DNA of 64,000 nt from Alicycliphilus sp. UBA6560 (GTDB lineage: Bacteria > Pseudomonadota > Gammaproteobacteria > Burkholderiales > Burkholderiaceae_C). The stretch covers positions 186,001-250,000 of the forward strand of contig DJJU01000013.1 of NCBI GenBank assembly GCA_002434305.1, written 5' to 3'. The notes beneath the pieces are model-generated. The model was not told the origin of the DNA. It worked only from the letters and a program-made list of their open reading frames with translations, and searched no databases. The stretch's first letter is position 1; every line of letters begins with the position of its first letter. This document shows positions 8,396-16,611 of this stretch, piece by piece. Position numbers and translations under genes: made by a program.

Positions 8396-9280
8396 ATGCC
8401 TGTCCTGTCCCGCCGCCAGCTCGTCCTGCTTGTTCTATTGACTCTGGTGTGGGGGCTGAACTGGCCCGTCATGAAGCTGGGCGTGGCCGACGTGCCGCCG
8501 CTCACCTTCCGCATGGCCTCGCTGTGGCTGGGCCTGCCGGTGCTGGCGCTGGTGCTGCTGCAGCAGGGGCTGCCCTTCACCATCGCCCGCGTGCACTGGC
8601 CGCGCCTGCTGCTGCTGGCCGGCACCAACATGGTGGCCTGGCACGTGCTGATGATCCTGGCCATTCCGCGCCTGTCCAGCGGGCGGGCGGCCATCCTGGG
8701 CTACACCATGCCGATCTTCTCGGCCGTCATGGGCAGCCTGTTCTTCGGCGACCGGCTGGCCGGCCGGGCCTGGGGCGGCGTGGCCGCCGCGGCCCTGGGC
8801 GTGGTGCTGCTGCTGTGGCACGAGGTGGGCATGCTGGGCGCCAGCGCGATGGGCGTGGGGCTGATGCTGACGTCGGCCGCCTTCTGGGCGCTGGGCACGC
8901 AGCTGCTGCGCCGCGTGCACGTGCCGGTGCCGCTGCTCACGCTGTCGTTCTGGATGGTGGCCATCACCTGCGCCGTGCTCACCGTGCTGGCCATCGTGTT
9001 CGAGCGCGGTCGCTGGCACGTGCCCGGCCCGGTGGCCGTGGGCTCGCTGCTCTACAACGGCGTGCTGGCGCTGGGCTTTGCGCAGACGGTGTGGTTCTTC
9101 CTGGCGCGCACGCTGCCGCCGGTGGCCTCCACGCTCAGCGTGATGCTGATCCCGGTGATCGGCGTGTTCAGCGGCGCCCTGGGGCTGGGCGAGGTGCTGC
9201 GCTGGCAGGACTGGGCGGCGGTGGCGCTGATGGCGGTGGCGATCGGCTCGGTGCTGTGGCCGACTCCGGCGAAAAATTAA
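8396..9280 (+). CDS. EamA/DMT-family membrane transporter
   Basis: The protein has 294 residues with about ten hydrophobic segments in two EamA repeats. It starts RRQLVLLVLLTLVWGLNWPVMKLG, and the family features WGxNW in the first helix and a helical hairpin around PRLSSGRAAILGYTMP are present. It is predicted to be an inner-membrane exporter of metabolites or amino acids. It is divergent from pyrF with only 61 bases between the start codons, so the two promoters overlap. The start was chosen at the ATG that leads directly into the first helix. The substrate is unknown. Confidence 0.88.
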   Translation: MPVLSRRQLVLLVLLTLVWGLNWPVMKLGVADVPPLTFRMASLWLGLPVLALVLLQQGLPFTIARVHWPRLLLLAGTNMVAWHVLMILAIPRLSSGRAAILGYTMPIFSAVMGSLFFGDRLAGRAWGGVAAAALGVVLLLWHEVGMLGASAMGVGLMLTSAAFWALGTQLLRRVHVPVPLLTLSFWMVAITCAVLTVLAIVFERGRWHVPGPVAVGSLLYNGVLALGFAQTVWFFLARTLPPVASTLSVMLIPVIGVFSGALGLGEVLRWQDWAAVALMAVAIGSVLWPTPAKN

Positions 9281-9340
9281 TTAGCCAAATCGGCCTCCAG
9301 CGCTTGCAGGGCAAGCGCTGGCAGCTCATTTTTCAATAGC
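9281..9340. repeat. Comamonadaceae palindromic repeat, near-consensus copy
   Basis: CCAGCGCTTGC (9297-9307) pairs perfectly with GCAAGCGCTGG (9311-9321) around the loop AGG. The flanks read AAATCGGCCT on the left and CAGCTC, T-rich DNA and CAATAGC on the right. It directly follows the stop codon of the EamA gene. Confidence 0.85.
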
Positions 9341-9347
9341 AAAAGAA

Positions 9348-9370
9348 AAGGCCGCCTGGGCGGCGGCCTT
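9348..9370 (-). terminator. Rho-independent terminator of the two-lipoprotein operon
   Basis: AAGGCCGCC (9348-9356) pairs with GGCGGCCTT (9362-9370). Read leftward it is followed by TTTTCTTTTG, so it terminates the leftward lipoprotein genes. Confidence 0.8.
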
Positions 9371-9394
9371 GCGATTGCGTGCGGACTGCGGCGC

Positions 9395-9964
9395 TCAGCG
9401 CGGCAGGGCCAGCAGGCGGTTGACGTCGCGGTCGTTGGGCAGCGCGTAGTCGTGGCCGCGGATGATGCGGCTGTCCTCGGTGCGCACCAGCTTCAGGCTG
9501 ACGTAGGTGTAGTTGGCGGCGGGCGAGAAGGTGCCCACCAGCACCATGGAGGCGTTGTGAAAGCGTGCGATGTCCTTGATCTCGCGTGACAGCAGCAGCT
9601 CGCCGGCGCCTTCCTTGACGAAGACGTCGCCGCGCAGCTTGATCTCCTTGACGTCGAAGCCTGTCATGGCCATGGCGTTGGCGTATTGCTCGGACAGCGT
9701 GCGGCCCAGTGGGGCGGACACGCTCAGGTCGTTCACGTTGACCACCGTGGCCACCAGCACCGGGCCGGCGCCGGTGACGCCGGTGTCCAGGCCGACCAGC
9801 AGGCTCTTGACCGCGTCGCGGCTGCTTTGCAGCAGCGGGGCGCGCGAGGCGTCCTGGTAGGTGGGCTCGGCGCGCATCTGGGTGGGCTGCTGCTGGGCGC
9901 AGCCGGCCAGCACCAGGGCCGACAGGGAGCAAGCAAGGGCGAATGCAGTGCGGCGCTGGATCAT
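9395..9964 (-). CDS. FlgO-family outer-membrane lipoprotein
   Basis: The gene encodes 189 residues. The N-terminal signal ends with the lipobox LVLAGC, so the mature protein should be lipid-anchored at the cysteine. The body (VLVATVVNVNDLSVSAPLGR, EIKDIARFHNASMVLVGTFS, RIIRGHDYALP) fits the FlgO domain, known from flagellar outer-membrane proteins of Vibrio. No flagellar genes are next to it here, so a flagellar role is not shown. Its start overlaps the stop of the upstream lipoprotein gene by four bases, indicating a coupled pair. The ATG at 9964 leads straight into the signal peptide. Confidence 0.75.
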   Translation of the reverse strand: MIQRRTAFALACSLSALVLAGCAQQQPTQMRAEPTYQDASRAPLLQSSRDAVKSLLVGLDTGVTGAGPVLVATVVNVNDLSVSAPLGRTLSEQYANAMAMTGFDVKEIKLRGDVFVKEGAGELLLSREIKDIARFHNASMVLVGTFSPAANYTYVSLKLVRTEDSRIIRGHDYALPNDRDVNRLLALPR

Positions 9965-10647
9965 TGCGAGACCACCTTCATGTTGACGGCGCGGTAGTGC
10001 GAGGGGCGCAGGAACAGCGGCGTGTCCGCGTTCTCCAGGTAGTACACGTCGGTCTTGCGCGACACGTACTGGCCGCCGCGCGAGACGGTGGTGGTGAGGA
10101 TCATCTCGGTGTTGGTCGGGCCGCCGGAGTTGATGCTGTTGGCGTAGTCGGCGGCGACCGTCAGGCCCAGGGCGGCCAGCAGCTGCGCGTCGATGTGCTG
10201 GTGGCGCAGGCCGTAGGCGGCCATCAGGCCGCCGGCGATCATGGTGAACTGGCCGGGGATGAAGTGCGGGCGGTCGCTGTTGTGGCGCACCAGCTGCGCG
10301 TGGTAGGTCACGTCCAGCGCGGCGCCGCCCTGGTGGTGCACGGTGGCGCCGCTTTGCACCAGCTCGGTGATCAGGAAGTCGCGGAAGGCCACGTCGAAGG
10401 CGCTGGGGTTGGGCGGGGGCAGCACGTGCAGCGGCGTGGCGGCGTCGTAGCCGGCGGCCTGCAGCGTGGCGCGGGTCTGCGCCACCACGTCGCGCGACAG
10501 CAGCTCCCAGTGGCCGGCCGAGCGCACCTTGTGCTGGCTGGTCAGTTCGAAGTTCTTGGCCAGCGGAATGGGCGCGCTGCCGCAGCCGGACAGCGCCAGC
10601 GTGGCGCCGGCCGCCGCAGCCAGGCCGAGTGCCTTGATCAATGACAT
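9961..10647 (-). CDS. Lipoprotein of unknown function, partner of FlgO-like protein
   Basis: The gene encodes 228 residues. The signal peptide ends with the lipobox LALSGC, giving a lipidated Cys. The remainder has motifs such as AFRDFLITELVQSG and LDVTYHAQLVRH that suggest alternating alpha/beta structure, but I do not recognise a named family. Translational overlap with the FlgO-like gene suggests the two proteins act together at the outer membrane. The upstream region holds no clear promoter. Length, signal and coupling are seen directly; the shared role is inferred. Confidence 0.7.
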   Translation of the reverse strand: MSLIKALGLAAAAGATLALSGCGSAPIPLAKNFELTSQHKVRSAGHWELLSRDVVAQTRATLQAAGYDAATPLHVLPPPNPSAFDVAFRDFLITELVQSGATVHHQGGAALDVTYHAQLVRHNSDRPHFIPGQFTMIAGGLMAAYGLRHQHIDAQLLAALGLTVAADYANSINSGGPTNTEMILTTTVSRGGQYVSRKTDVYYLENADTPLFLRPSHYRAVNMKVVSQ

Positions 10648-10761
10648 GGGTTTCCCTCCGGTTTTCGATGATGGGGCGCGTCACCATTAGTCATGACGCA
10701 CACGTTTGCGAACGATTCTCTGTGCTGATCAGGTCAAAAACAAGCGCGGAGCGTTGTTTTG

Positions 10762-10779
10762 GCCCCGCCCGCACGGGGC
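10762..10779. other. Stem-loop between pgk and the lipoprotein operon
   Basis: GCCCCG (10762-10767) pairs with CGGGGC (10774-10779). It lies 39 bases beyond the pgk stop codon. There is no strong T-tract leftward, so a terminator role for pgk is possible but not convincing. Confidence 0.35.
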
Positions 10780-10817
10780 GGTGTTGTTTTGCCGGCAAGT
10801 GCGCCGGCGCCCCGCCG

Positions 10818-12011
10818 TCAGCCCGCGGCGCGCTTTTGCAGGATCTGGAAGGCCGGCAGCTCCTTGCCCTCCAGCACCTCCAGGAAGGCGCCGCCGCCGG
10901 TGGAGATGTAGCCCACGCGGTCCTCGATGCCGAACTTGGCGATCGCCGCCAGCGTGTCGCCGCCGCCGGCGATGCTGAAGGCTGGCGACTCGGCGATGGC
11001 CTGGGCGATGGCGCGCGTGCCGCCGGCGAACTGCTCGAACTCGAACACGCCCACCGGCCCGTTCCAGACGATGGTGCCGGCGGCCTTCAGCCGCGCGGCC
11101 AGGGCCTGGGCCGTCTCGGGGCCGATGTCCAGGATCAGGTCGTCATCGGCCACGTCGGCGGCCTGCTTCACCGTGGCGGGCGCGTCGGCGGCGAAGGCCT
11201 TGGCCACCACCACGTCGGTGGGGATGGGCACGGCCGCGCCGCGCGCGGCCATGGCGTCGATCACGGCGCGCGCCTGGCTCACCAGGTCGGGCTCGGCCAG
11301 GCTCTTGCCGATGGGCAGGCCGGCGGCCAGCATGAAGGTGTTGGCGATGCCGCCGCCCACGACCAGGCCGTCCACCTTCTCGGCCAGGCTTTGCAGGATG
11401 GTCAGCTTGGTGCTGACCTTGGAGCCGGCGACGATGGCCACCAGCGGGCGCTTCGGGCTGGCCAGCGCCCGCGTCAGGGCGTCGATCTCGGCGGCCAGCA
11501 GCGGGCCGGCGCAGGCGACCTGGGCGTATTCGGCGATGCCGTAGGTCGTGCCTTCGGCGCGGTGGGCGGTGCCGAAGGCGTCGTTGACGTAGATGTCGCA
11601 CAGCTGCGCCATCTTCTGCGCCAGCGCCGGGTCGTTCTTCTTCTCGCCCTTGTTCACGCGGCAGTTCTCCAGCAGCACGACCTGGCCGGGCTGCACGCTC
11701 ACGCCGTCCACCCAGTCGGCCAGCAGCGGCACCTCGCGGCCCAGCAGCTCGGACAAGCGCCGGGCGACGGGCGCCAGCGAGTCCTCGGGCTTGAATTCGC
11801 CCTCGGTCGGGCGGCCCAGGTGGCTCGTGACCATCACCGCCGCGCCCGCGTCCAGCGCCATGCGGATGCAGGGCACGGAGGCGCGGATGCGCGTGTCCTC
11901 GGTGATGCGGCCGGCGTCGTCCTGCGGCACGTTCAGGTCGGCGCGGATGAACACGCGCTTGCCCTGGGCCTGGCCCTGGTCGCAAAGGTCGGAGAAACGG
12001 AGGATGTGCAT
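10818..12011 (-). CDS. pgk: Phosphoglycerate kinase
   Basis: This cytosolic enzyme transfers phosphate between 1,3-bisphosphoglycerate and ADP in glycolysis and gluconeogenesis. Family motifs are present in order: RVFIRADLNVP at the N-terminus, the HLGRP basic patch, LLENCR, YVNDAFGTAHR, GSKVSTK, and the C-terminal nucleotide loop SIAGGGDTLA with GAFLEVLEGK. The length of 397 residues equals the usual bacterial size from the ATG at 12011. The frame is open further upstream, but that region belongs to azlD in another frame. The leader before the start codon is a long pyrimidine tract (coding strand) rather than a Shine-Dalgarno sequence, which is unusual. Confidence 0.97.
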   Translation of the reverse strand: MHILRFSDLCDQGQAQGKRVFIRADLNVPQDDAGRITEDTRIRASVPCIRMALDAGAAVMVTSHLGRPTEGEFKPEDSLAPVARRLSELLGREVPLLADWVDGVSVQPGQVVLLENCRVNKGEKKNDPALAQKMAQLCDIYVNDAFGTAHRAEGTTYGIAEYAQVACAGPLLAAEIDALTRALASPKRPLVAIVAGSKVSTKLTILQSLAEKVDGLVVGGGIANTFMLAAGLPIGKSLAEPDLVSQARAVIDAMAARGAAVPIPTDVVVAKAFAADAPATVKQAADVADDDLILDIGPETAQALAARLKAAGTIVWNGPVGVFEFEQFAGGTRAIAQAIAESPAFSIAGGGDTLAAIAKFGIEDRVGYISTGGGAFLEVLEGKELPAFQILQKRAAG

Positions 12012-12115
12012 GGCTGGCGGCAAGGAAGAGGAAGGGAGGAAAGGAGGAGGAGACAACCTGGCGGGCGATTGTAGGAAACGCCGCCGCCCGCCCCGCCCAG
12101 GCTTCGCCGCGTGGC

Positions 12116-12451
12116 CTACCAGCCCAGGCCGATGTGCAGCGGCAGGTACACCACCATGCCCACCACGATGGTGCCCAGGATGCGGCGCCGCCAGAAGTAG
12201 TAGCCGCCGGCGCACAGCGCGGCGGGCAGGCGCGCGTCGGCCAGGGTGTCGATGAGCGAGCCGCCGGACATGAAGATCTCGGGCGCGATCACGCCCGACA
12301 GCGCGGCCAGCGGCGCGTACTTCAGGCCGCGGCGCAGCCAGTCGGGCAGGGGCAGCTCGCGCTCGGGGATCATGAAGAAGGCGCGCGTGATCAGCGTGAT
12401 CACCGCCAGCCCCAGGATGGCCACGATGGGCACCAGCCACGAGCCGTTCAT
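12116..12451 (-). CDS. azlD: AzlD-family branched-chain amino acid exporter, small subunit
   Basis: The gene encodes 111 residues with three to four hydrophobic helices and the family features ITRAFFMIP and LKYAPLAALSGVIAPE. AzlD works with AzlC as an inner-membrane exporter of branched-chain amino acids and their analogues. Its start overlaps the azlC stop by four bases, the normal arrangement for this pair. It is followed by about 100 bases and then pgk in the same direction. Confidence 0.88.
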   Translation of the reverse strand: MNGSWLVPIVAILGLAVITLITRAFFMIPERELPLPDWLRRGLKYAPLAALSGVIAPEIFMSGGSLIDTLADARLPAALCAGGYYFWRRRILGTIVVGMVVYLPLHIGLGW

Positions 12452-13209
12452 GCCGCGCTGCCTCCGGCCGGCGGGCCGCCGCGCTGCTGAGCCCGGCGCA
12501 GGGCGCGCTCGGCCGCCTCGGCGGCCAGGCCCACGGTCACGGCGGCGGCGATCGCCACCAGGATGTTGAGCTTGAGCGGCAGCGCGAAGGTGGCGATGGC
12601 CGCCGTGCAGGCCACCAGCGTGGCCAGCCAGCTGGCGCGGTCGCCCAGCATGGACAGCAGGATGCCCAAGAGCGCCAGCACGCCGGCAAAGCCCAGGCCC
12701 CAGGACAGCGGAATGCTGTTGGCCAGCACGATGCCGGCAATCGAAGGGATCTGCCAGGCCAGCCAGTTGGCCGTGGCCGCGCCCCAGAAGTAGGGCACCT
12801 GCTCGGGCGCCGGCTCGGCCCGCGTGAAGCGCTGCATGAAGCTGACGAAGATCACGTCGCCGCTGAAGTAGGCCAGCCACAGGCGATGGCGCCGCGGCAG
12901 GTGGGCGAAGTAGCTGCGCCACATGCTGCTGAAGATGACGAAGCGCAGGTTCACGCAGGCCGCCGTCAGCCACACCACCCACAGCGGCGCGCCGGCCGCC
13001 ATCAGCGGCAGCACGGCCAGCTGGGCGCTGCCGGCATAGACGACCAGGGACATGAAGATGGCCAGCAGCGGCGGCATGCCGATCTTGACCATGGCCACGC
13101 CGGTCACCAGGCCCCAGGCGGCGATCCCTAAGCAGGTGCCCAGCATGTCGCGCGCGCCCAGGCGGGTCCAGGGGTCCCGCAGCCAGCGGCGCAGCGCCTC
13201 GCGCTTCAT
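12448..13209 (-). CDS. azlC: AzlC-family branched-chain amino acid exporter, large subunit
   Basis: The gene encodes 253 residues with multiple hydrophobic helices. The AzlC features FMSLVVYAGSAQLA and ACVNLRFVIFSSMW are clear. The protein forms the exporter together with the overlapping azlD product. The C-terminus has a polar Ala/Gly/Arg tail, as is common. The gene begins only four bases from the fmt stop codon, so it may be transcribed from upstream. The transported amino acid is inferred from the family. Confidence 0.9.
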   Translation of the reverse strand: MKREALRRWLRDPWTRLGARDMLGTCLGIAAWGLVTGVAMVKIGMPPLLAIFMSLVVYAGSAQLAVLPLMAAGAPLWVVWLTAACVNLRFVIFSSMWRSYFAHLPRRHRLWLAYFSGDVIFVSFMQRFTRAEPAPEQVPYFWGAATANWLAWQIPSIAGIVLANSIPLSWGLGFAGVLALLGILLSMLGDRASWLATLVACTAAIATFALPLKLNILVAIAAAVTVGLAAEAAERALRRAQQRGGPPAGGSAA

Positions 13210-13213
13210 GGCA

Positions 13214-14185
13214 TCACGCCGGCGTGCCCAGCACCATGCCCGGCGCCAGGGTGAAGCCGCGCACGAAGTCGCGCGCCGCCAGGCGCCGGCCGCCGGCGCG
13301 CTGCAGCTCGGTCAGCCGCAGTGCCGTGCCGTCGCCGCAGGCCACGCCGACGCCCTGGTCGTTCACATACAAAATCTGCCCCAAAGTCGCACTGGGAAAG
13401 CGCGGGCCGCTATCAATTTCGCAGCACCAGACCTTGATGGCCTCGCCCGCCAGCGTGGTGGCGGCGCCGGGGAACGGGTCGAAGGTGCGCACGCGCCGCT
13501 CGATGGCGACGGCCGGCTGGCGCCAGTCGATGGCGGCCTCGGTCTTGTCGATCTTGTGGGCATAGGTCACGCCCTCGGCGGGCTGGGCTTCGCTGTGCAG
13601 CGGGCCCTGCTGTGCCTGCTGCAGCGCCTGCACGATGAGCTGCCCGCCCAGCGCTGCCAGGCGGTCGTGCAGCGTGGCGGTGGTGTCGTGCGCCGCGATG
13701 GGCAGGGCGCTGCGCAGCAGCATGTCGCCGGTGTCCAGGCCGGCGTCCATCTGCATGATGGTCACGCCGGTCTCGGCGTCGCCGGCCTCGATGGCGCGGT
13801 GGATGGGCGCGGCGCCGCGCCAGCGCGGCAGCAGGCTGGCATGGATGTTCAAGCAGCCTAGCCGCGGCGCGTCCAATACCCACTGCGGCAGGATCAGCCC
13901 GTAGGCGGCCACCACCATGGCATCCGCCCCGGCGTCGGCGATGGCGGCCTGCGCGGCGGCGGCGTCCCCGGGGTACTTGCCGTCCAGGCGCAGGCTGCGG
14001 GGCTGCGCCACGGCGATGCCGCGCTCCTGCGCCAGCTGTTTCACGGGCGAGGCCTGCAGCTTCATGCCGCGCCCGGCCGGGCGGTCGGGCTGCGTCAGCA
14101 CCAGCGGCACGTCAAAGCCGGCGTCCAGCAGCTGCTGCAGCGCCACGCGGGCGAATTCCGGCGTGCCGGCGAAGATCACTTTCAT
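13214..14185 (-). CDS. fmt: Methionyl-tRNA formyltransferase
   Basis: This enzyme formylates initiator Met-tRNA using 10-formyltetrahydrofolate. The N-terminus KVIFAGTPEFA is the family signature. The catalytic Asn-His pair lies in LNIHASLLPRWRGAAPI, with the Asp in the following QMDAGLDTGDML segment. The length of 323 residues is normal from the ATG at 14185; an in-frame ATG nine codons upstream is less likely. The gene runs in the same direction as def and a lipoprotein gene, the classic def-fmt grouping for start-methionine processing. A loop near residues 254-272 (EIDSGPRFPSATLGQ) contains GCTATCAATTT-like DNA and may be a decayed repeat copy. Confidence 0.96.
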   Translation of the reverse strand: MKVIFAGTPEFARVALQQLLDAGFDVPLVLTQPDRPAGRGMKLQASPVKQLAQERGIAVAQPRSLRLDGKYPGDAAAAQAAIADAGADAMVVAAYGLILPQWVLDAPRLGCLNIHASLLPRWRGAAPIHRAIEAGDAETGVTIMQMDAGLDTGDMLLRSALPIAAHDTTATLHDRLAALGGQLIVQALQQAQQGPLHSEAQPAEGVTYAHKIDKTEAAIDWRQPAVAIERRVRTFDPFPGAATTLAGEAIKVWCCEIDSGPRFPSATLGQILYVNDQGVGVACGDGTALRLTELQRAGGRRLAARDFVRGFTLAPGMVLGTPA

Positions 14186-14208
14186 CGAAGAGGGCTCGGG
14201 GGAGAGGG

Positions 14209-14700
14209 TCAATCGGCGCGGCTGTCGGGCTCGCCCAGGCGTTCGTCGGTGAACAGCACCTGGCGCACCACGCCGCCCCGGTCGATGTGCACATGGGCCT
14301 GCCGGGGCTCGCCCAGGTCGAGGATGCGGTAGGTCCAGACGTCGCCGTCAAAGCGCGCCACGCGTTCGACCAGCGCCGGCGGGCCGAAGCGCAGGCGCAC
14401 GTCCTCGCGCGTGTCCTGGCCCAGGCGCAGCGCCTGGAACTGCTCCAGCGTCAGCACCTGCTCCACGCGCACCACGCGCTGCTGCGCGTCCAGGTCCACG
14501 TGGTAGACCTGCTGGCCGGCGGGCTGGCGGCTGTACAGCAGGCGCTCGCCGGCGCCCGGCAGTGCTGCGGTCAATGTCGGGGTGCCCAGGTCGGCCAGCA
14601 CCTGGGCGCGCGGCGTGCCGGGGGCGAGGCGCTCGGGCGCGGCGCAGCCGGCGGCCAGCGCTGCCAGCGCCAGCAGGGCGGGCAGCGCCAGGCGCCTCAT
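14209..14700 (-). CDS. Lipoprotein between def and fmt, BamE-like fold possible
   Basis: The gene encodes 163 residues. The signal peptide ends with the lipobox LAAGC, so the mature protein should be lipid-anchored. Two repeats of the type TPRAQVLADLGTPTL and DTREDVRLRFGPPALVE resemble the SmpA/BamE-type motif (threonine-arginine, helix, then GPP). The start overlaps the def stop by four bases, and fmt follows after 23 bases, so the three are probably one operon. The function is unknown; outer-membrane assembly or envelope maintenance is a guess from the fold. Confidence 0.75.
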   Translation of the reverse strand: MRRLALPALLALAALAAGCAAPERLAPGTPRAQVLADLGTPTLTAALPGAGERLLYSRQPAGQQVYHVDLDAQQRVVRVEQVLTLEQFQALRLGQDTREDVRLRFGPPALVERVARFDGDVWTYRILDLGEPRQAHVHIDRGGVVRQVLFTDERLGEPDSRAD

Positions 14701-15206
14701 GCGTGCGCCGCCTTTTGCTGCTTGAGCAGCTTGGTCTTGATGCGCCCGCGCTTGAGCGGCGACAGGTATTCGACGAACACCTTGCCCATGAGGTGGTCCA
14801 TCTCGTGCTGCATGCACACGGCCAGCAGGTCCTCGGCCTCGATCACGCGGCTGTTGCCGTCGGCGTCCTGGGCGCGCACGTGCACGGCCAGCGAACGCTC
14901 CACGCCGTCGTAGATGCCGGGCACGGACAGGCAGCCTTCCTCGCCCACGCGCGTCTCGGGGCTGGCCCAGACGATCTCGGGGTTGATCAGCACCAGGGGC
15001 TGGTTGCGCTCCTCGGACACGTCGATCACCACGATGCGCTCGTGCACGTCCACCTGCGTGGCCGCCAGGCCGATGCCCTTGGCGTCGTACATGGTCTCGA
15101 ACATGTCGGCCACCAGCGCGCGCACGCGGTCGTCCACCGCGGCGACGGGCTTGGCGACCTTGTGCAGGCGCGGATCGGGGAAACAGAGAATGGGAAGGAG
15201 GGCCAT
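14697..15206 (-). CDS. def: Peptide deformylase
   Basis: This metalloenzyme removes the formyl group from nascent proteins in the cytosol. All three motifs are present: GIGLAATQ (residues 44-51), EGCLS (90-94, metal ligand C92) and HEMDH (134-138, metal ligands H134 and H138 with E135 catalytic). The length of 169 residues is typical. It is divergent from the LysM gene and heads the def-lipoprotein-fmt operon. Confidence 0.97.
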   Translation of the reverse strand: MALLPILCFPDPRLHKVAKPVAAVDDRVRALVADMFETMYDAKGIGLAATQVDVHERIVVIDVSEERNQPLVLINPEIVWASPETRVGEEGCLSVPGIYDGVERSLAVHVRAQDADGNSRVIEAEDLLAVCMQHEMDHLMGKVFVEYLSPLKRGRIKTKLLKQQKAAHA

Positions 15207-15400
15207 GGCAACAGGGGGAAGATGTCGCTATTTTCGCCACTTTCCCGCGGCTTTGCCGGGCGCCGCCGCAATAATCGTTGCCCTATCAAGGCCTTGAGCC
15301 CAGAATCGGCCGGGGTTTGCAACGCATCGGCCGAGGCTGTTTTTTTGCGTAGCGTAGAACAATCAATCACTGCACACGGCCGCGAGGGGGAGTCTTTTCA

Positions 15401-16597
15401 ATGCACCACAAGCACAACCATTTGAAGGCGGCGCTCGCCCTGGCGCTGGCCGCTGCGGTCCTGGCACCGGCGGCGCAGGCACAGAACTACCCCATCACCG
15501 GCCAGCAGCGCGCCACGGCCCAACAGGTGGCCCAGCGCGGCGTGCCGCTGCACGAGCTGGCGCCCAATGCGCCCGATGAATACGTCGTCAAGCGCGGCGA
15601 CACGCTGTGGGCCATCTCCGGCATGTACCTGCAGCGCCCGTGGCGCTGGCCCGAGCTGTGGGGCATGAACCTGCAGACCATCGCCAACCCGCACCTGATC
15701 TTCCCCGGCCAGACGCTGTACCTGGAGAAGGTGGATGGCTACGCCCGCCTGCGCACCAGCCGCGGCGGCGGCACCGAGACCGTGCGCGTGTCCCCGCGCA
15801 CCCGCTCCGAGAGCCTGTCCGGCACGGCCCTGCCGACGCTCAAGGCACACCTGATCGAGCCCTTCCTGGCCGAGCCCCTGGTGGTGGACGAGCTGACCCT
15901 GTCGCAGGCCCCGCGCATCGTGGCCGGGCGCGACGAGCGCGTCATCCTGTCGGCCGGCGACCGCGCCTACGTGCGCGGCCCGCAGGGCAGCCCGCTGGAG
16001 CTGGAGCCCGGCGCGCCGCGCCAGTTCCGCGTGTTCCGCAACGCCGTCCCGCTCAAGGATCCGGTCACGCAGGAGGTGCTGGGCTACGAGGCCCAGTACG
16101 TCGGCCAGGCCAGCCTGGTGCGCGGCGAGACGGTGCAGGAGTCGCCCGACGGCAAGGGCGGCGTGGTGGCCGACATCGTGCCCGCCACCGTGGACCTGAG
16201 CCGCACCAAGGAAGAAGTGCGCATGGGCGACCGCCTGCTGCCCTCGCCGGCGCGCGGCTTCGCCAACTACGTGCCGCGCGCGCCGCAGTTCGCCGTGGAC
16301 GCGGCCGTGGTCTCCATCTACGGCGGCACCGCCGTGCGCTACGCCGGCCAGAACAACGTGGTCGCCATCAACCGCGGCAGCAGCGACGGCATGGAGGCCG
16401 GCCACGTGCTGCAGGTGCTGACCCAGGGCCGCCGCATGGTCGACAAGACCGATGGCGAGCGCACCCAGGTGCGCCTGCCCAGCGAGGCCAACGGCTTGGC
16501 CATGGTGTTTCGCACCTTCGACCGCGTCTCCTACGCCCTGCTGCTGACCGCGCAGCAGCCGGTGCTGGTGGGCGATCGCCTGGTCAACCCCGAATAA
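15401..16597 (+). CDS. Exported LysM-domain peptidoglycan-binding protein
   Basis: The gene encodes 398 residues. A His/Lys-rich start and a hydrophobic segment ending PAAQAQ form a signal peptide. A single LysM domain spans about residues 60-105 (YVVKRGDTLWAISGMYLQRP, LIFPGQTLYL). The rest is a conserved 290-residue region seen in betaproteobacterial LysM proteins next to dprA, containing LVGDRLVNP near the end. It is predicted to act in the periplasm at the cell wall. It lies 14 bases before dprA and is divergent from def, a gene order conserved in this bacterial family. Confidence 0.88.
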   Translation: MHHKHNHLKAALALALAAAVLAPAAQAQNYPITGQQRATAQQVAQRGVPLHELAPNAPDEYVVKRGDTLWAISGMYLQRPWRWPELWGMNLQTIANPHLIFPGQTLYLEKVDGYARLRTSRGGGTETVRVSPRTRSESLSGTALPTLKAHLIEPFLAEPLVVDELTLSQAPRIVAGRDERVILSAGDRAYVRGPQGSPLELEPGAPRQFRVFRNAVPLKDPVTQEVLGYEAQYVGQASLVRGETVQESPDGKGGVVADIVPATVDLSRTKEEVRMGDRLLPSPARGFANYVPRAPQFAVDAAVVSIYGGTAVRYAGQNNVVAINRGSSDGMEAGHVLQVLTQGRRMVDKTDGERTQVRLPSEANGLAMVFRTFDRVSYALLLTAQQPVLVGDRLVNPE

Positions 16598-16611
16598 GCG
16601 CCGCGCGGGCC

